A stretch of 64,000 nt of DNA from Edaphobacter lichenicola (GCF_025264645.1 NZ_CP073696.1:372001-436000); one strand, 5' to 3'. Positions 26,808 through 35,827 are shown, counted from the first letter of the stretch. A program made the numbers and translations. The notes: a model not told the origin generated them from the sequence alone.

Positions 26808-28322
26808 ATGGCGACACCGGATTATCTGCAGCAAGTGATTGTTTCAGGGAAAAAATATTCAGGGAGCGGCGGGCGCACGTCAAGCGCTGGCACGGGATTG
26901 TTCCGCAGGCCATCGATTACGAGTTCTGTCTGGGCATCTCTTGATATGTTGACTGTAATAGTCGCTGCAGTGCTGGCGTTGCGGTTTCGCGTGGACTTGC
27001 CTCCGGATGTTTCTACTCTTCATGTTCTGCCACACCTAATACAATCCTCGCCCAATCTTTTGTTTTTCTACATCGGCTGGTTTGGCATTTGCCTGGTCTT
27101 CTTCACACGGTCGTACGGATTGTATGGAGCGATCCAGCATCGCAGCGGCTTGCACGAACAGAGGATGACTATGCAAGCGACCCTGACCTCCGGGTTGCTT
27201 CTTTGTGGAACGCTATACCTATCCGATGGTAAGGCGATATCGAGGATAGTAGTTGCACTGATGGTGGTCTTCACTACTGCTCTACTCTGCCTGAGGAGAG
27301 CGCTATGGCGGCGGATGGTGTACCGACGGTTCCGTGCTGGGATCGAGACACGGAATGTATTGATCGTCGGAGCAGGACGGGTGGGGCATGCGCTGCGGAA
27401 TCATATCGACACACTTCAGCATTTGGGATTTCGGTTCAAAGGCTTTGTTGCTCTGACTGAACGCGAGGCGGAGTCTGGTGATGCAGATGTAATCGGCGAT
27501 GCCCGAAACTGCCTATCGCTAGCGCGGTCGCTATTTGTAGATGAAATCTTTTTCTCAGTGCCGGCAGAAAAGAAACTGGTGATCAGCATGGTGGAGGAGG
27601 CCCGGGTGGCCGGCATCGACGTGCGGGTGGTGCCGGATCTGTACGACGGGCTTGCATGGAATGCAAAGATTGAGTATGTCGGTCAATTCCCGACGATCCC
27701 ACTGCATCGGAAAGACTTCCCCATCGGAGGATTTCTAGTGAAGCGGGTGCTTGACATCACGGTTTCGTCGGTCGCGTTGTTAGTGGCAGCTCCGGTGATG
27801 TTGGCGATTGCTATTGCAATCCGTATGGATTCGACCGGGTCAATTTTTTATAAGGCACAGAGAATCGGGCGCAAAGGGCGAGCGTTCTCCTGCTATAAGT
27901 TCCGGACAATGGTGCATAATGCCGACAAATTGAAGGCTGATCTAGAGCACATGAACGAACGAGACAGCGTGCTGTTCAAGATAGCCAAGGATCCTAGAAT
28001 TACAAGAGTGGGCAGGTTGCTGCGGAAGTATTCGCTCGATGAACTTCCTCAGTTTTACAACGTGCTAAAAGGAGATATGAGTCTGGTGGGACCCAGACCT
28101 CCGATGGCAGCTGAGGTAGAGCAGTATGATCTGGCGCATCTGCGTAGGCTGGACGTGCTGCCAGGAATTACAGGCCTGTGGCAGGTCGAAGCACGGCAGG
28201 ATCCATCGTTCGATAGCTACATCTCTCTGGACACCGCGTATGTGGAAAACTGGAACCTACGGATGGATTTGCGCATTCTAGCGCGAACGGTAGCCGTAGT
28301 ACTGAGCGGGACTGGCTCCTAA
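26808..28322 (+). CDS. Undecaprenyl-phosphate sugar phosphotransferase (WcaJ/CpsE-type)
   Basis: 504 residues. Four membrane helices lie in the first 160 residues, followed by a CoA-binding-like Rossmann region (NVLIVGAGRVGHALRNHI, about 180-290), a fifth helix (VLDITVSSVALLVAAPVML) and the bacterial sugar transferase domain to the end: KAQRIGRKGRAFSCYKFRTM, LRKYSLDELPQFYNVLKGDM, SLVGPRPPM and LPGITGLWQVEAR. This is the polyisoprenyl-phosphate hexose-1-phosphate transferase family that starts exopolysaccharide or colanic-acid-type repeat units by loading a hexose phosphate on the lipid carrier. No other polysaccharide genes follow, so it is an isolated initiating enzyme here. A palindrome upstream suggests its own regulation. 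Confidence 0.95.
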   Translation: MATPDYLQQVIVSGKKYSGSGGRTSSAGTGLFRRPSITSSVWASLDMLTVIVAAVLALRFRVDLPPDVSTLHVLPHLIQSSPNLLFFYIGWFGICLVFFTRSYGLYGAIQHRSGLHEQRMTMQATLTSGLLLCGTLYLSDGKAISRIVVALMVVFTTALLCLRRALWRRMVYRRFRAGIETRNVLIVGAGRVGHALRNHIDTLQHLGFRFKGFVALTEREAESGDADVIGDARNCLSLARSLFVDEIFFSVPAEKKLVISMVEEARVAGIDVRVVPDLYDGLAWNAKIEYVGQFPTIPLHRKDFPIGGFLVKRVLDITVSSVALLVAAPVMLAIAIAIRMDSTGSIFYKAQRIGRKGRAFSCYKFRTMVHNADKLKADLEHMNERDSVLFKIAKDPRITRVGRLLRKYSLDELPQFYNVLKGDMSLVGPRPPMAAEVEQYDLAHLRRLDVLPGITGLWQVEARQDPSFDSYISLDTAYVENWNLRMDLRILARTVAVVLSGTGS

Positions 28323-28338
28323 GCGTTAGACTTAACAT

Positions 28339-30018
28339 GTGAAGATAGCTCTCGCCCAGATCAATCCGACCGTTGGGGATTTTGTCGGGAATACAAAGAA
28401 GATTCTTGAATATGCTGCCCGTGCTGAAGAGTCACGTGTAGATTTAGTGGTGTTTCCCGAACTGGCAGTATGTGGTTATCCGCCGGCGGATTTGCTGGAG
28501 AAATCTTCTTTCGTTTTGCGAGCGGAACAGGTAACGGCTGAACTGGCTGAATGGACCGCGAGGGTAGGACGACCGGCACTATTATGTGGGACGGTGATGG
28601 CTGCGACCTCAAGCGTGGGGAAGCAAGTGCGGAATGTAGCGGCTTTGCTCGATAAAGGTAAAGTGAGCTTTGTGCAACAGAAGATGTTGCTGCCGTTCTA
28701 TGATGTTTTTGACGAACAGAGATATTTTGAGCCAGCGGCGGAGCAAACGCTGATCAGCGTCGGTGGGGAACCGTTGGCAATTACGATCTGTGAGGATGCC
28801 TGGAACGATAAAGGCTTCTGGCCGCGACAGATGTATCCAGTTGACCCGGTAGAAAGGTTGATGGCGCAGTGGAAGACTCAACCAAAGGAGCATGCTGGAC
28901 AGCAACGCATTATTGTGAACATCTCAGCATCTCCCTATTGGCAAGGAAAGCCGCAAGTACGGCAAAGTATGCTGACTGCGCTTGCAGTGCGGCATGGCGC
29001 ATATGTAGCAATGACAAACCAGGTGGGAGGGAATGACAGTCTGGTGTTTGATGGTTCATCGCTGGTGATTCGACCAGATGGCGAAGTTGTTGCGCGAGCA
29101 CTTTCCTTTAGCGAGGACCTTGTTGTCTTCGATACGAACGATCGAGACGCCGTTGCGGCTAGCGCTGAGTTGGATGAGGTGGCGGAGATGTGGAATGCAC
29201 TGGTGCTGGGAACCAGAGACTATGTGCGAAAGTGTGCATTCAGCAAGGTGCTGGTGGGTCTGAGTGGGGGTATAGACTCCGCGTTGGTGGCGGCGATTGC
29301 GGTAGAGGCCATAGGAGCGGAGAACGTGATTGGCGTGGGAATGCCGACTGAGTATTCCTCTTTAGGATCGATTGAGGATGCGCGGAAGTTGGCTAAGAAT
29401 CTCAAGGTGAGGTTTGAGTTGCTTCCGATTCATGATGTGTTCGCGCAGTTTCAACACGTGCTGCAGCCGTTATTTGCAGGGACACCGTCTGGGTTAGCAG
29501 AGGAAAACCTGCAGCCGCGAATTCGGGGGACATTGCTGATGGCATTGTCGAATAAGTTTGGGGCGTTGGTATTGACGACCGGGAACAAGAGCGAGATGTC
29601 CACGGGGTACTGTACGCTTTACGGCGATATGGTGGGGGCGCTGGCGGTGATTGGGGACGTGATGAAGACACGGGTGTATGCCTTGAGCCGGTATGTGAAC
29701 CGAGTGCGGGAGGTCATACCTTGGGAGACGATCGAGAAACCGCCATCTGCGGAGCTGCGACCGGAGCAGTTGGATACGGATTCGCTTCCGCCTTATGAGG
29801 TGCTGGATCCGATCCTGGAGGCGTATGTGGAGCGCTACTGCTCAGCGGAACAGATTGCGGAGGAGCAGGGAGTTGATGTTGCGTTGGTAAGGTCAGTGTT
29901 ACAGCTTGTAGAGCGTAGTGAATACAAGCGACAACAGGCTGCGCCTGTGTTGAAGGTTACGAAAAAGTCGTTCGGAATGGGCCGTCGGTTTCCCATTGCG
30001 GTCAAGGTTCAGGTGTAA
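28339..30018 (+). CDS. nadE: Glutamine-dependent NAD+ synthetase
   Basis: 559 residues from GTG 28339. The N-terminal nitrilase-type glutaminase has its catalytic triad: Glu in FPELAVCGYPP, Lys in KMLLPFYDVFDE and Cys in ITICEDAW. The C-terminal NAD synthetase domain (from about 285) has the P-loop LVGLSGGIDSALVAAIA, GMPTEYSS and TTGNKSEMSTGYCTLYGD. The glutaminase releases ammonia, which is used to amidate nicotinic acid adenine dinucleotide to NAD+, the last step of NAD synthesis. The length is that of the two-domain form (about 540-580). It begins 16 bp after the sugar transferase gene and ends 5 bp before the DsbA-like gene. Confidence 0.97.
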   Translation: MKIALAQINPTVGDFVGNTKKILEYAARAEESRVDLVVFPELAVCGYPPADLLEKSSFVLRAEQVTAELAEWTARVGRPALLCGTVMAATSSVGKQVRNVAALLDKGKVSFVQQKMLLPFYDVFDEQRYFEPAAEQTLISVGGEPLAITICEDAWNDKGFWPRQMYPVDPVERLMAQWKTQPKEHAGQQRIIVNISASPYWQGKPQVRQSMLTALAVRHGAYVAMTNQVGGNDSLVFDGSSLVIRPDGEVVARALSFSEDLVVFDTNDRDAVAASAELDEVAEMWNALVLGTRDYVRKCAFSKVLVGLSGGIDSALVAAIAVEAIGAENVIGVGMPTEYSSLGSIEDARKLAKNLKVRFELLPIHDVFAQFQHVLQPLFAGTPSGLAEENLQPRIRGTLLMALSNKFGALVLTTGNKSEMSTGYCTLYGDMVGALAVIGDVMKTRVYALSRYVNRVREVIPWETIEKPPSAELRPEQLDTDSLPPYEVLDPILEAYVERYCSAEQIAEEQGVDVALVRSVLQLVERSEYKRQQAAPVLKVTKKSFGMGRRFPIAVKVQV

Positions 30019-30023
30019 TAGAG

Positions 30024-31139
30024 ATGCTGCGCGGATTGCGTCAGCGGAGGATGGATTCTTTGAAGATTTCAAATTGGATGTTGGCGGGATTGGCAACAGT
30101 TTTTAGCGTCACTGGAGCGGGTGCACAGACGGGCGCAGCGCCCACTTCAGGCCAGCCTGCCGGCGCAGCGCAGACGGTTCCGGCAACTCAGAAGAGTGCG
30201 GCTCCACTACAGTTGCAGAGTCTTGGGCAGCAGACGAAGGCCGATCCGTTTCCGCCAGTGAACCAGAAGTATTTCACTGCAACTTCGCCGTCGGTCGATA
30301 CGGTCAACGCTTTTTTGAAGGCGCTGTGGGGATATGACTCCAACCGCATCTGGCGGGTGGAGGCGATTCAGACGACCGCTGCTCCGAACGTGAGCAAGGT
30401 GGTGGTCTTCGTGTCGGACAAGACGCCGAATGCCAAGGTTCAGCCGACGGCGTTCTTCGTGACTCCCGATGGGAAGCACGCTGTTGCGGGCGATGCGGTC
30501 GTGCCGTTTGGCGATAAGCCGTTTGCGGATTTGCGTAAGGTACTGCAGGCTCGTGCAGACGGTGCAACGCGTGGCGCAACGAGCAAGGACTTTATGCTGG
30601 TCGAGTTTGCTGACCTGCAGTGCCCGCATTGCAAAGAAGCGCAGTCGACCATGGAGCAACTGGTCAAGGATTTCCCGAACGCTCGCGTGGTGTACCAGAG
30701 CTTCCCGCTCGTCGATCTGCATCCCTTCGCTTATAAGGCGGCGGCCTATGGATACTGCGTGCAGAAGCAGAAGAACGACGCGTACTTTGTCTACTCTGCG
30801 GCTGTCTTCGATACGCAGGATGCCTTGACGCCGGAGACCGGCGACGAGACGCTGAAGGCTGCTGTGACCAAGGCAGGTCTAGACCCAGCGGTGGTAGCTG
30901 CATGCGCGGCGACACAGGCGACCAAGGACCAGGTGGATGCCTCGATCAAGCTGGCACAAGAGATCCAAGTCGATCAGACACCCATGCTGGCAGTGAATGG
31001 GCATCTCCTACCTCTATCGGGGATTCCGTACGAAACCCTGAAGACGATCATCTCGTACCAGGCCGCGTCGGATGGTGTGAGTACTGGCTCTCCAGCGGCA
31101 TCGGGGAGTACTTCGACTCAGCCGACGCTTGGCAAGTAA
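30024..31139 (+). CDS. DsbA-family thioredoxin-fold periplasmic protein
   Basis: 371 residues; ATG 30024 is 5 bp after nadE, and ATG 30051 (MDSLKISNWML) is an alternative. A signal peptide ends near TGAGAQ, followed by an Ala/Gln/Pro-rich linker to about residue 65. Residues 70-180 form an extra domain (PSVDTVNAFLKALWGYD). The C-terminal DsbA/thioredoxin_4 domain has EFADLQCPHCKEAQ with the CPHC redox motif and the cis-proline loop VDQTPMLAVNG. This architecture matches secreted disulphide oxidoreductases or isomerases of Acidobacteria. The tail is Ser/Thr/Gly-rich. Partner and substrates are unknown; neighbours suggest only cotranscription with nadE. Confidence 0.9.
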   Translation: MLRGLRQRRMDSLKISNWMLAGLATVFSVTGAGAQTGAAPTSGQPAGAAQTVPATQKSAAPLQLQSLGQQTKADPFPPVNQKYFTATSPSVDTVNAFLKALWGYDSNRIWRVEAIQTTAAPNVSKVVVFVSDKTPNAKVQPTAFFVTPDGKHAVAGDAVVPFGDKPFADLRKVLQARADGATRGATSKDFMLVEFADLQCPHCKEAQSTMEQLVKDFPNARVVYQSFPLVDLHPFAYKAAAYGYCVQKQKNDAYFVYSAAVFDTQDALTPETGDETLKAAVTKAGLDPAVVAACAATQATKDQVDASIKLAQEIQVDQTPMLAVNGHLLPLSGIPYETLKTIISYQAASDGVSTGSPAASGSTSTQPTLGK

Positions 31140-31182
31140 CGACGTATTTCGTCCTCTCCTATCGAGTTGGGATTGAGATGGC

Positions 31183-31320
31183 TTAGCGAGGGTACCCTCC
31201 CCCCCGGGGGTGTCCTCGCTAAATGATTTTAAATCAATAACTTACGATTTTGACCCCTTTGTAAAATGTTCATTCCATGGTGGTTGCGGCCAAATATTTC
31301 ATTCTAAAAGGTTTGTAGCT
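31183..31320. repeat. GC hairpin followed by AT-rich tandem repeat units
   Basis: TTAGCGAGG (31183-31191) pairs with CCTCGCTAA (31214-31222) and encloses a run of nine C then five G. Next comes TGATTT/AAATCA (31224-31235), then two degenerate direct units of about 30 bp, one beginning AAAATGTTCATTCC (about 31263) and one CAAATATTTCATTCTAAAAGG (start about 31290). The hairpin may terminate the DsbA-like gene, but the following units look like an extragenic repeat family. The gap from 31140 to 31830 otherwise shows no gene. Confidence 0.5.
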
Positions 31321-31664
31321 CACGCAGTTGCGAATAGAGACTGAATGCTCAGATTGTTTCCGCTCAAGCTCATCTCCCTATCTACCTCTATATCAATTAT
31401 ATCGAGGCCGCTATAACTTATACGCCACGCGTATCTGGTTGATGCGTCATGGGATGAGGCTATTTGGGGCTTGACAGATATTTTCCCGGAAAAAATTGGG
31501 CTACTGAGAAGGTTGGGTACTGGTTCCGTTTAATGCGAATTACTGAGCTCTTCGAAAACGCGACTTTGCGGGAGCTTTGATCCAAAGGCTCGCTCCGCTG
31601 CCGGAATGAGAGGTAACAGAAACGTTTCACGTTATCCATCCACTTACGGAGCGTATCACCGCGG

Positions 31665-31700
31665 TCGATGAGTGAGTTAGCCTGTTATCGTCGACTGAGA
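31665..31700. repeat. Dispersed intergenic repeat, copy A
   Basis: This 36-bp stretch begins TCGATGAGTGAGTTAGCC and ends GTTATCGTCGACTGAGA. By my alignment 30 of 36 bases match 62292-62327, and its last 20 bases match 35828-35847 at 19 of 20. All three lie outside genes, so this is a repeated non-coding element of unknown type. Confidence 0.55.
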
Positions 31701-31830
31701 GCGTCTTAGCGGATTGCTTCCAATATGCGGTTTCAAGGGGCTGATCAATGGACGACCACGCGCCGCAAGCCGAGGCGCTCTTTCACCTCTACACTCGTCT
31801 TGCCCAACGAGACTCAAAGCAGGAGATGAA

Positions 31831-33738
31831 ATGTTTGCACTTCGACTTCTAGCTGCAGCGATCTTGGTTTCCAGCATTTCCACGATGGCGCAAGATACAA
31901 CACCGATCCAGATTGCTATCGATTTGGCGGACGCTCCCCGCCGCATGATCCATGTAACCGAGGTGCTTCCCGTCCATCCAGGTCTTAATACCTTCGCTTA
32001 TCCACAATGGATACCCAGTCAGGAACTCCCCGGCGGTCCGATCGATAACTTAGCAGGGCTTGTCTTTCATGCTTCCCGTCTTGATGGCGCCGTGCTGCCG
32101 TGGCGTCGCGACCTGTCCGATGCATACAAGTTTCATGTCCAAGTTCCTGAGAGCGTCTCGTCGATCGTGGCGTTCTACGACATTCTTGAAGTCCCGAGTC
32201 GCGCGAACACCATCGGGACCAATCACACCAGCTCCCATGTCGTGATGGTCGAGCCAAGTGAAGTTGTACTCTACCCCAGCGACAAGCCGGTGCATGACAC
32301 GCTCATCACGACGACAATTCACCTGCCCACTACCTGGAAAGCTGCGACAGCGTTGCGCACAAATTATTCAACCGCTCCTGTTCTGAATGGCCCCGACACA
32401 ACCTTTCAAACCGTTTCGATCGAGCACCTCATTGATTCGCCGATTCTTGCAGGAGATCATTGTCGTCAGTACCCTCTCGCACCGGAGATCCATCCGACCC
32501 ACACGCTCGATCTCTGTACAGACAAGGAAGCAGATCTGGATCTTCAGCCAGCCTTTCTCAATAAAATGACCACCCTGGTGCAGCAGGCGACGAAGTTGTT
32601 CGTTGGACATCATTACGATCACTACGACTTCCTTGTCGGCGCTTCCTCACACCTTCAAGGCGACAGTGCCGAACACACGCAGTCTGCTGATTACATCGTT
32701 TCGAGCATGGATACGTCCGATCCGATGGTCGAAGATACCCTTGGTTCGCTACTCCCTCACGAATTCACCCATTCGTGGTGCGGAAAGTATCGTCGCCCTG
32801 CCGGTGAGGCCACCGCGGACGACAACACGCCCATGCAAAACGACCTCATCTGGGTCTACGAAGGATTCACCCAGTACTACGGCAACGTTCTCACCGCGCG
32901 AGCAGGCTTCCGTACGCCCGAAAAAACAATAAGCGCCATAGACTTTGAGGCATTTCAGATCGATCGGCCGGGGCGCAAATGGCGATCGATCCAGGACACC
33001 TCCGATGCGTCCGCGATCCTGAGGGGGAACGACCCTGCATGGGCAAGCTGGCGGCTCAGCCAGGACTACTATTACGCGGGGACGCTCCTCTGGCTCGAAG
33101 CCGATGTGAAGATTCGGCAGCTCACGCATGGCGCTAAATCGCTCGACGACTTCGCCGCGCTGTTCTTCGCCCCGCAGGTCCCTGGATCAGTCTCTCGAGA
33201 CACTGGTCCAGGCGTTCTCCCGTATGACTTTGGCCAACTTGTGGCGGCGCTCAATGCGACCGCGCCTTATGACTGGCGAAGCTTCTGGGAGACACGGCTC
33301 AATGCGCTGGATTTCCAGTCACTGACCGGAGGCCTTGAGGCAAGCGGCTATCACTACGTCTACCAGGAGGCCATGGTTCCTGCAGAAGCTGACTTCATCA
33401 AGGCAACACGCATGGCCGAGATGTATCACTCTCTCGGCTTTCAGGCCGCCGCGGATGGTACTCTTTTGGACGTCTGGGTTGGTAGTCCCGCGTACGCCGC
33501 TGGCCTTGGCCCCGGCGATAAACTGACCGAAGTGAACGGAAAGCCGTACACAGCAGAATTACTCACCACCGCGGTTCATGACTCGAAGACGAATCCCGGT
33601 CCCATCGTTTTGAAGGCCCAACGAGATGGAGAGACCCATCAATATGAGGTCGCGTACCACAGTGGAGAAAGGTACGCCGCGCTGCTCCGGAATCAGAATC
33701 CTGACCTTCTGACTACCTCGATCCTTCAGCCCCGCTAA
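31831..33738 (+). CDS. Secreted M61-family (glycyl) aminopeptidase with PDZ domain
   Basis: 635 residues from ATG 31831 with AGGAG at 31821. A signal peptide (FALRLLAAAILVSSISTMAQ) is followed by the M61 N-terminal beta domain (IQIAIDLADAPRRMIHVTEVLPV). The zinc-binding HEFTHSW is near residue 310, with the third ligand glutamate in WVYEGFTQYYG about 36 residues later, as in gluzincins. A PDZ domain occupies about residues 530-600 (LDVWVGSPAYAAGLGPGDKLTEVNGK). The family removes N-terminal glycine or alanine from peptides; here it would act in the periplasm or outside. It is single, with a 690-bp non-coding region upstream that carries repeats. Confidence 0.94.
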   Translation: MFALRLLAAAILVSSISTMAQDTTPIQIAIDLADAPRRMIHVTEVLPVHPGLNTFAYPQWIPSQELPGGPIDNLAGLVFHASRLDGAVLPWRRDLSDAYKFHVQVPESVSSIVAFYDILEVPSRANTIGTNHTSSHVVMVEPSEVVLYPSDKPVHDTLITTTIHLPTTWKAATALRTNYSTAPVLNGPDTTFQTVSIEHLIDSPILAGDHCRQYPLAPEIHPTHTLDLCTDKEADLDLQPAFLNKMTTLVQQATKLFVGHHYDHYDFLVGASSHLQGDSAEHTQSADYIVSSMDTSDPMVEDTLGSLLPHEFTHSWCGKYRRPAGEATADDNTPMQNDLIWVYEGFTQYYGNVLTARAGFRTPEKTISAIDFEAFQIDRPGRKWRSIQDTSDASAILRGNDPAWASWRLSQDYYYAGTLLWLEADVKIRQLTHGAKSLDDFAALFFAPQVPGSVSRDTGPGVLPYDFGQLVAALNATAPYDWRSFWETRLNALDFQSLTGGLEASGYHYVYQEAMVPAEADFIKATRMAEMYHSLGFQAAADGTLLDVWVGSPAYAAGLGPGDKLTEVNGKPYTAELLTTAVHDSKTNPGPIVLKAQRDGETHQYEVAYHSGERYAALLRNQNPDLLTTSILQPR

Positions 33739-33917
33739 ATGGTTCGCGGTTCCTTGATTTAATCGCTGCGTGGAATGCGCAAGGCGAACCAATGCATATT
33801 GATCTCGAGCAGTCGTGGTGTGGAAGGCAGCACGGGTGCTTTGCTACCACGCAGGAGGAAAGCTGGGCCGATCAAAGACCCCGCAGGTAACCAGCAGGAT
33901 AGAGTAAGTAGCACTGG

Positions 33918-34523
33918 CTAGACTCGCCGCGCTCCGAGCAGCAAAATCTCGACCATCTTCCTCGCGCTCACCGGCCAGTCCTGCGTCGGGGCCACGGCCC
34001 AAAGCCCGGCGAGCGCCCGCAGCATGTCCATACCGCTCACGTCGCCGCGTAAATCACCGCTCGCGACCGCCCGGTGCATCAGCGAATCAATCGCCGTGGT
34101 AATCAGCGGCCCCGACTGCTCGAATACCTTCTCCGGCCCGCAAGCCATCAGGTTGATCGCCGGCAAAATAATGAGCTTCGTCGCCATGTAGTCCACGAAC
34201 GTCAACATCCACGCCCGCAGCGCTTCAAGTGGCGGCAGAGTTTCCGAAAACCTTTGCTCCGCAGCCTTCAGCTTCTCCAACTCCGTGCGATACACCTCCC
34301 CCACTAGCGCATCCCTCGTCGGAAAGTGCCGGTATAGCGTACCCGGCCCCACCACCGCCAGCTTGGCAATTTCATCCAGACTCACGTCCGGCCCGACGTC
34401 CGTGAACGCCTGCTTCGCGACTTGCAAAATCCGCTCACGGTTCTGCAGTGCATCCGCGCGAAGCTTTCGCGGAGCCGCCTCCACCCTGGACACCGCGGTC
34501 GTCTTGCCTTTTTTCTTTGTCAT
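33918..34523 (-). CDS. TetR-family transcriptional repressor
   Basis: 201 residues from ATG 34523. A basic N-terminal arm (TKKKGKTTAVSRVEAAPRKLRADA) precedes the TetR helix-turn-helix: RERILQVAKQAFTDVGPDVSLDEIAKLAVVGPGTLYRHFP, whose recognition helix is VGPGTLYRHF (residues about 55-64). The C-terminal ligand-binding helices are unremarkable (TetR_C of the SbtR type is likely). It is divergent from the SDR gene at 34642, and the 118-bp gap holds two copies of a GGAGA-N3-TCTCC palindrome at 34539-34584, so it very likely controls itself and the SDR gene. Confidence 0.94.
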   Translation of the reverse strand: MTKKKGKTTAVSRVEAAPRKLRADALQNRERILQVAKQAFTDVGPDVSLDEIAKLAVVGPGTLYRHFPTRDALVGEVYRTELEKLKAAEQRFSETLPPLEALRAWMLTFVDYMATKLIILPAINLMACGPEKVFEQSGPLITTAIDSLMHRAVASGDLRGDVSGMDMLRALAGLWAVAPTQDWPVSARKMVEILLLGARRV

Positions 34524-34538
34524 CGCAAAATAATGCAA

Positions 34539-34584
34539 CCGGAGAGGTTCTCCGGATATCCTATGGGATGTGGAGATGCTCTCC
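34539..34584. promoter_or_regulatory. Two operator-like palindromes between TetR and SDR genes
   Basis: Site 1 is CCGGAGA-GGT-TCTCCGG (34539-34555), a perfect 17-bp palindrome. Site 2 is GGAGA-TGC-TCTCC (34572-34584) with the same core. The centres are 31 bp apart, three helical turns, which would place two TetR dimers on the same face of the DNA. Site 1 begins 15 bp upstream of the tetR start. Confidence 0.8.
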
Positions 34585-34641
34585 GCTTACCATCCTCGCG
34601 GCAAGCGGCTCAAATTGCAACTCCCTTAGGAGATTCGAATC

Positions 34642-35622
34642 ATGGCACAAACCTTCGGCGCTACCTCGACCACAGAAGATGTCCTCACCGGCGTGAACCT
34701 CAAAGGCAAACGTATCCTAGTCACCGGCGTCTCCGCCGGCCTCGGGGTAGAAACCGCCCGCTCCCTCGTCGCTCACGGCGCGCACGTAATCGGCGCCGCC
34801 CGCGACCTAAAGAAAGCCGAAGGCGCTACGGCGGAAGTCCGCAAAGACGCCGCAGCCAACGGCGGCAGCTTCGAGCTCATTGAACTCGACCTCGCGTCGC
34901 TCGCCAGCGCCCGCGCCGCGGCCGACGAGCTTCTCGCCGCCGGCAAGCCACTCGACATCATCATCGCCAACGCTGGCGTCATGGCCACGCCCTTCGGTAA
35001 AACAGCCGACGGCTTCGAAACCCAGTTCGGCACCAACCATCTCGGCCACTTCGTTTTCATCAACCGCATCGCCTCACTGCTTGCACCCGGCGGTCGTCTC
35101 ATCAACCTCTCGTCGTCCGGCCACCGCTTCTCCAACGTCAACCTCGACGACCCCAACTTCGAGACCACGTCTTACGAACCCTTCGTCGCTTACGGCCGCT
35201 CAAAGACCGCGAACATCCTCTTCGCAGTCGAGTTCGACCGCCGCCATAAAGACCGCGGCGTGCGCGCCGCAGCAGTCCACCCCGGAGGAATCATGACCGA
35301 GCTCGCCCGCCATATGGACCCGGCCCACATCGACGCCATGGTCAAGCAGTTATCCGAGGAGGCCGAAGCCCAAGGCGAACAACCCTTCCAATGGAAGACA
35401 ATCCCGCAGGGCGCAGCCACATCCGTGTGGGCGGCCGTAGTCGCTCCCGCAGAAGAAATCGGCGCGAAGTTCTGCGAAAACTGCCATGTCAGCTCCATCG
35501 TCCCCGACGACCAAACCCTAAGCCTCATGGCCGAAGGTGTCCGAGGCTACGCCCTCGATCCTGCTAACGCCAAAGCACTCTGGAAGAAGAGCGAAGAGAT
35601 GGTCGGCGAAACGTTCGCCTAA
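34642..35622 (+). CDS. Short-chain dehydrogenase/reductase (SDR)
   Basis: 326 residues from ATG 34642 with AGGAG upstream. SDR motifs: cofactor loop VTGVSAGLGVETARSL, NANAG-type block IIANAGVMATPFG, catalytic serine in LINLSSSGHRF, and the YxxxK motif YGRSKTAN. The length and the sequence FGTNHLGHFVFINRI resemble the retinol-dehydrogenase/WW-oxidoreductase-like bacterial SDRs. An NADP preference is suggested by the Arg in GAARDLKK after the second beta strand. The substrate is unknown. The gene and its TetR partner have a visibly higher third-position G/C than neighbours, hinting at acquisition from a more GC-rich donor. A strong terminator follows at 35656. Confidence 0.93.
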   Translation: MAQTFGATSTTEDVLTGVNLKGKRILVTGVSAGLGVETARSLVAHGAHVIGAARDLKKAEGATAEVRKDAAANGGSFELIELDLASLASARAAADELLAAGKPLDIIIANAGVMATPFGKTADGFETQFGTNHLGHFVFINRIASLLAPGGRLINLSSSGHRFSNVNLDDPNFETTSYEPFVAYGRSKTANILFAVEFDRRHKDRGVRAAAVHPGGIMTELARHMDPAHIDAMVKQLSEEAEAQGEQPFQWKTIPQGAATSVWAAVVAPAEEIGAKFCENCHVSSIVPDDQTLSLMAEGVRGYALDPANAKALWKKSEEMVGETFA

Positions 35623-35655
35623 AATTTCGCCAGCCTCGTCCCATCCCCGAAAGCC

Positions 35656-35685
35656 AGAAAGGCCCGCGTCATGCGGGCCCTTTCT
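35656..35685 (+). terminator. Rho-independent-type terminator after the SDR gene
   Basis: AGAAAGGCCCGC (35656-35667) pairs with GCGGGCCCTTTCT (35673-35685, one bulged C) around a 5-base loop, 34 bp after the SDR stop. The GC-rich stem ends in a TTTCT tail. The AGAAAG side gives a matching U-rich tail on the opposite strand, so it could work in both directions. Confidence 0.8.
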
Positions 35686-35827
35686 GTGCTCGACCGCAAG
35701 TCGCGGATTCTTGTCAGCCATCGATTCCGAGAGACGTATAAGCGCTTCCAGGAAGTAACGACTCCGGCTTGTCGAGAGATCGACCATGCGCGTTTCGAGA
35801 GATATTTAGCCTGGAGACGTGCCTTTA

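Noticed and set aside
33740..33791. TGGTTCGC/GCGAACCA inverted repeat between converging M61 and TetR genes as terminator
   Set aside because: The arms are 8 bp but separated by 36 bases, with no T-tract; termination cannot be claimed.
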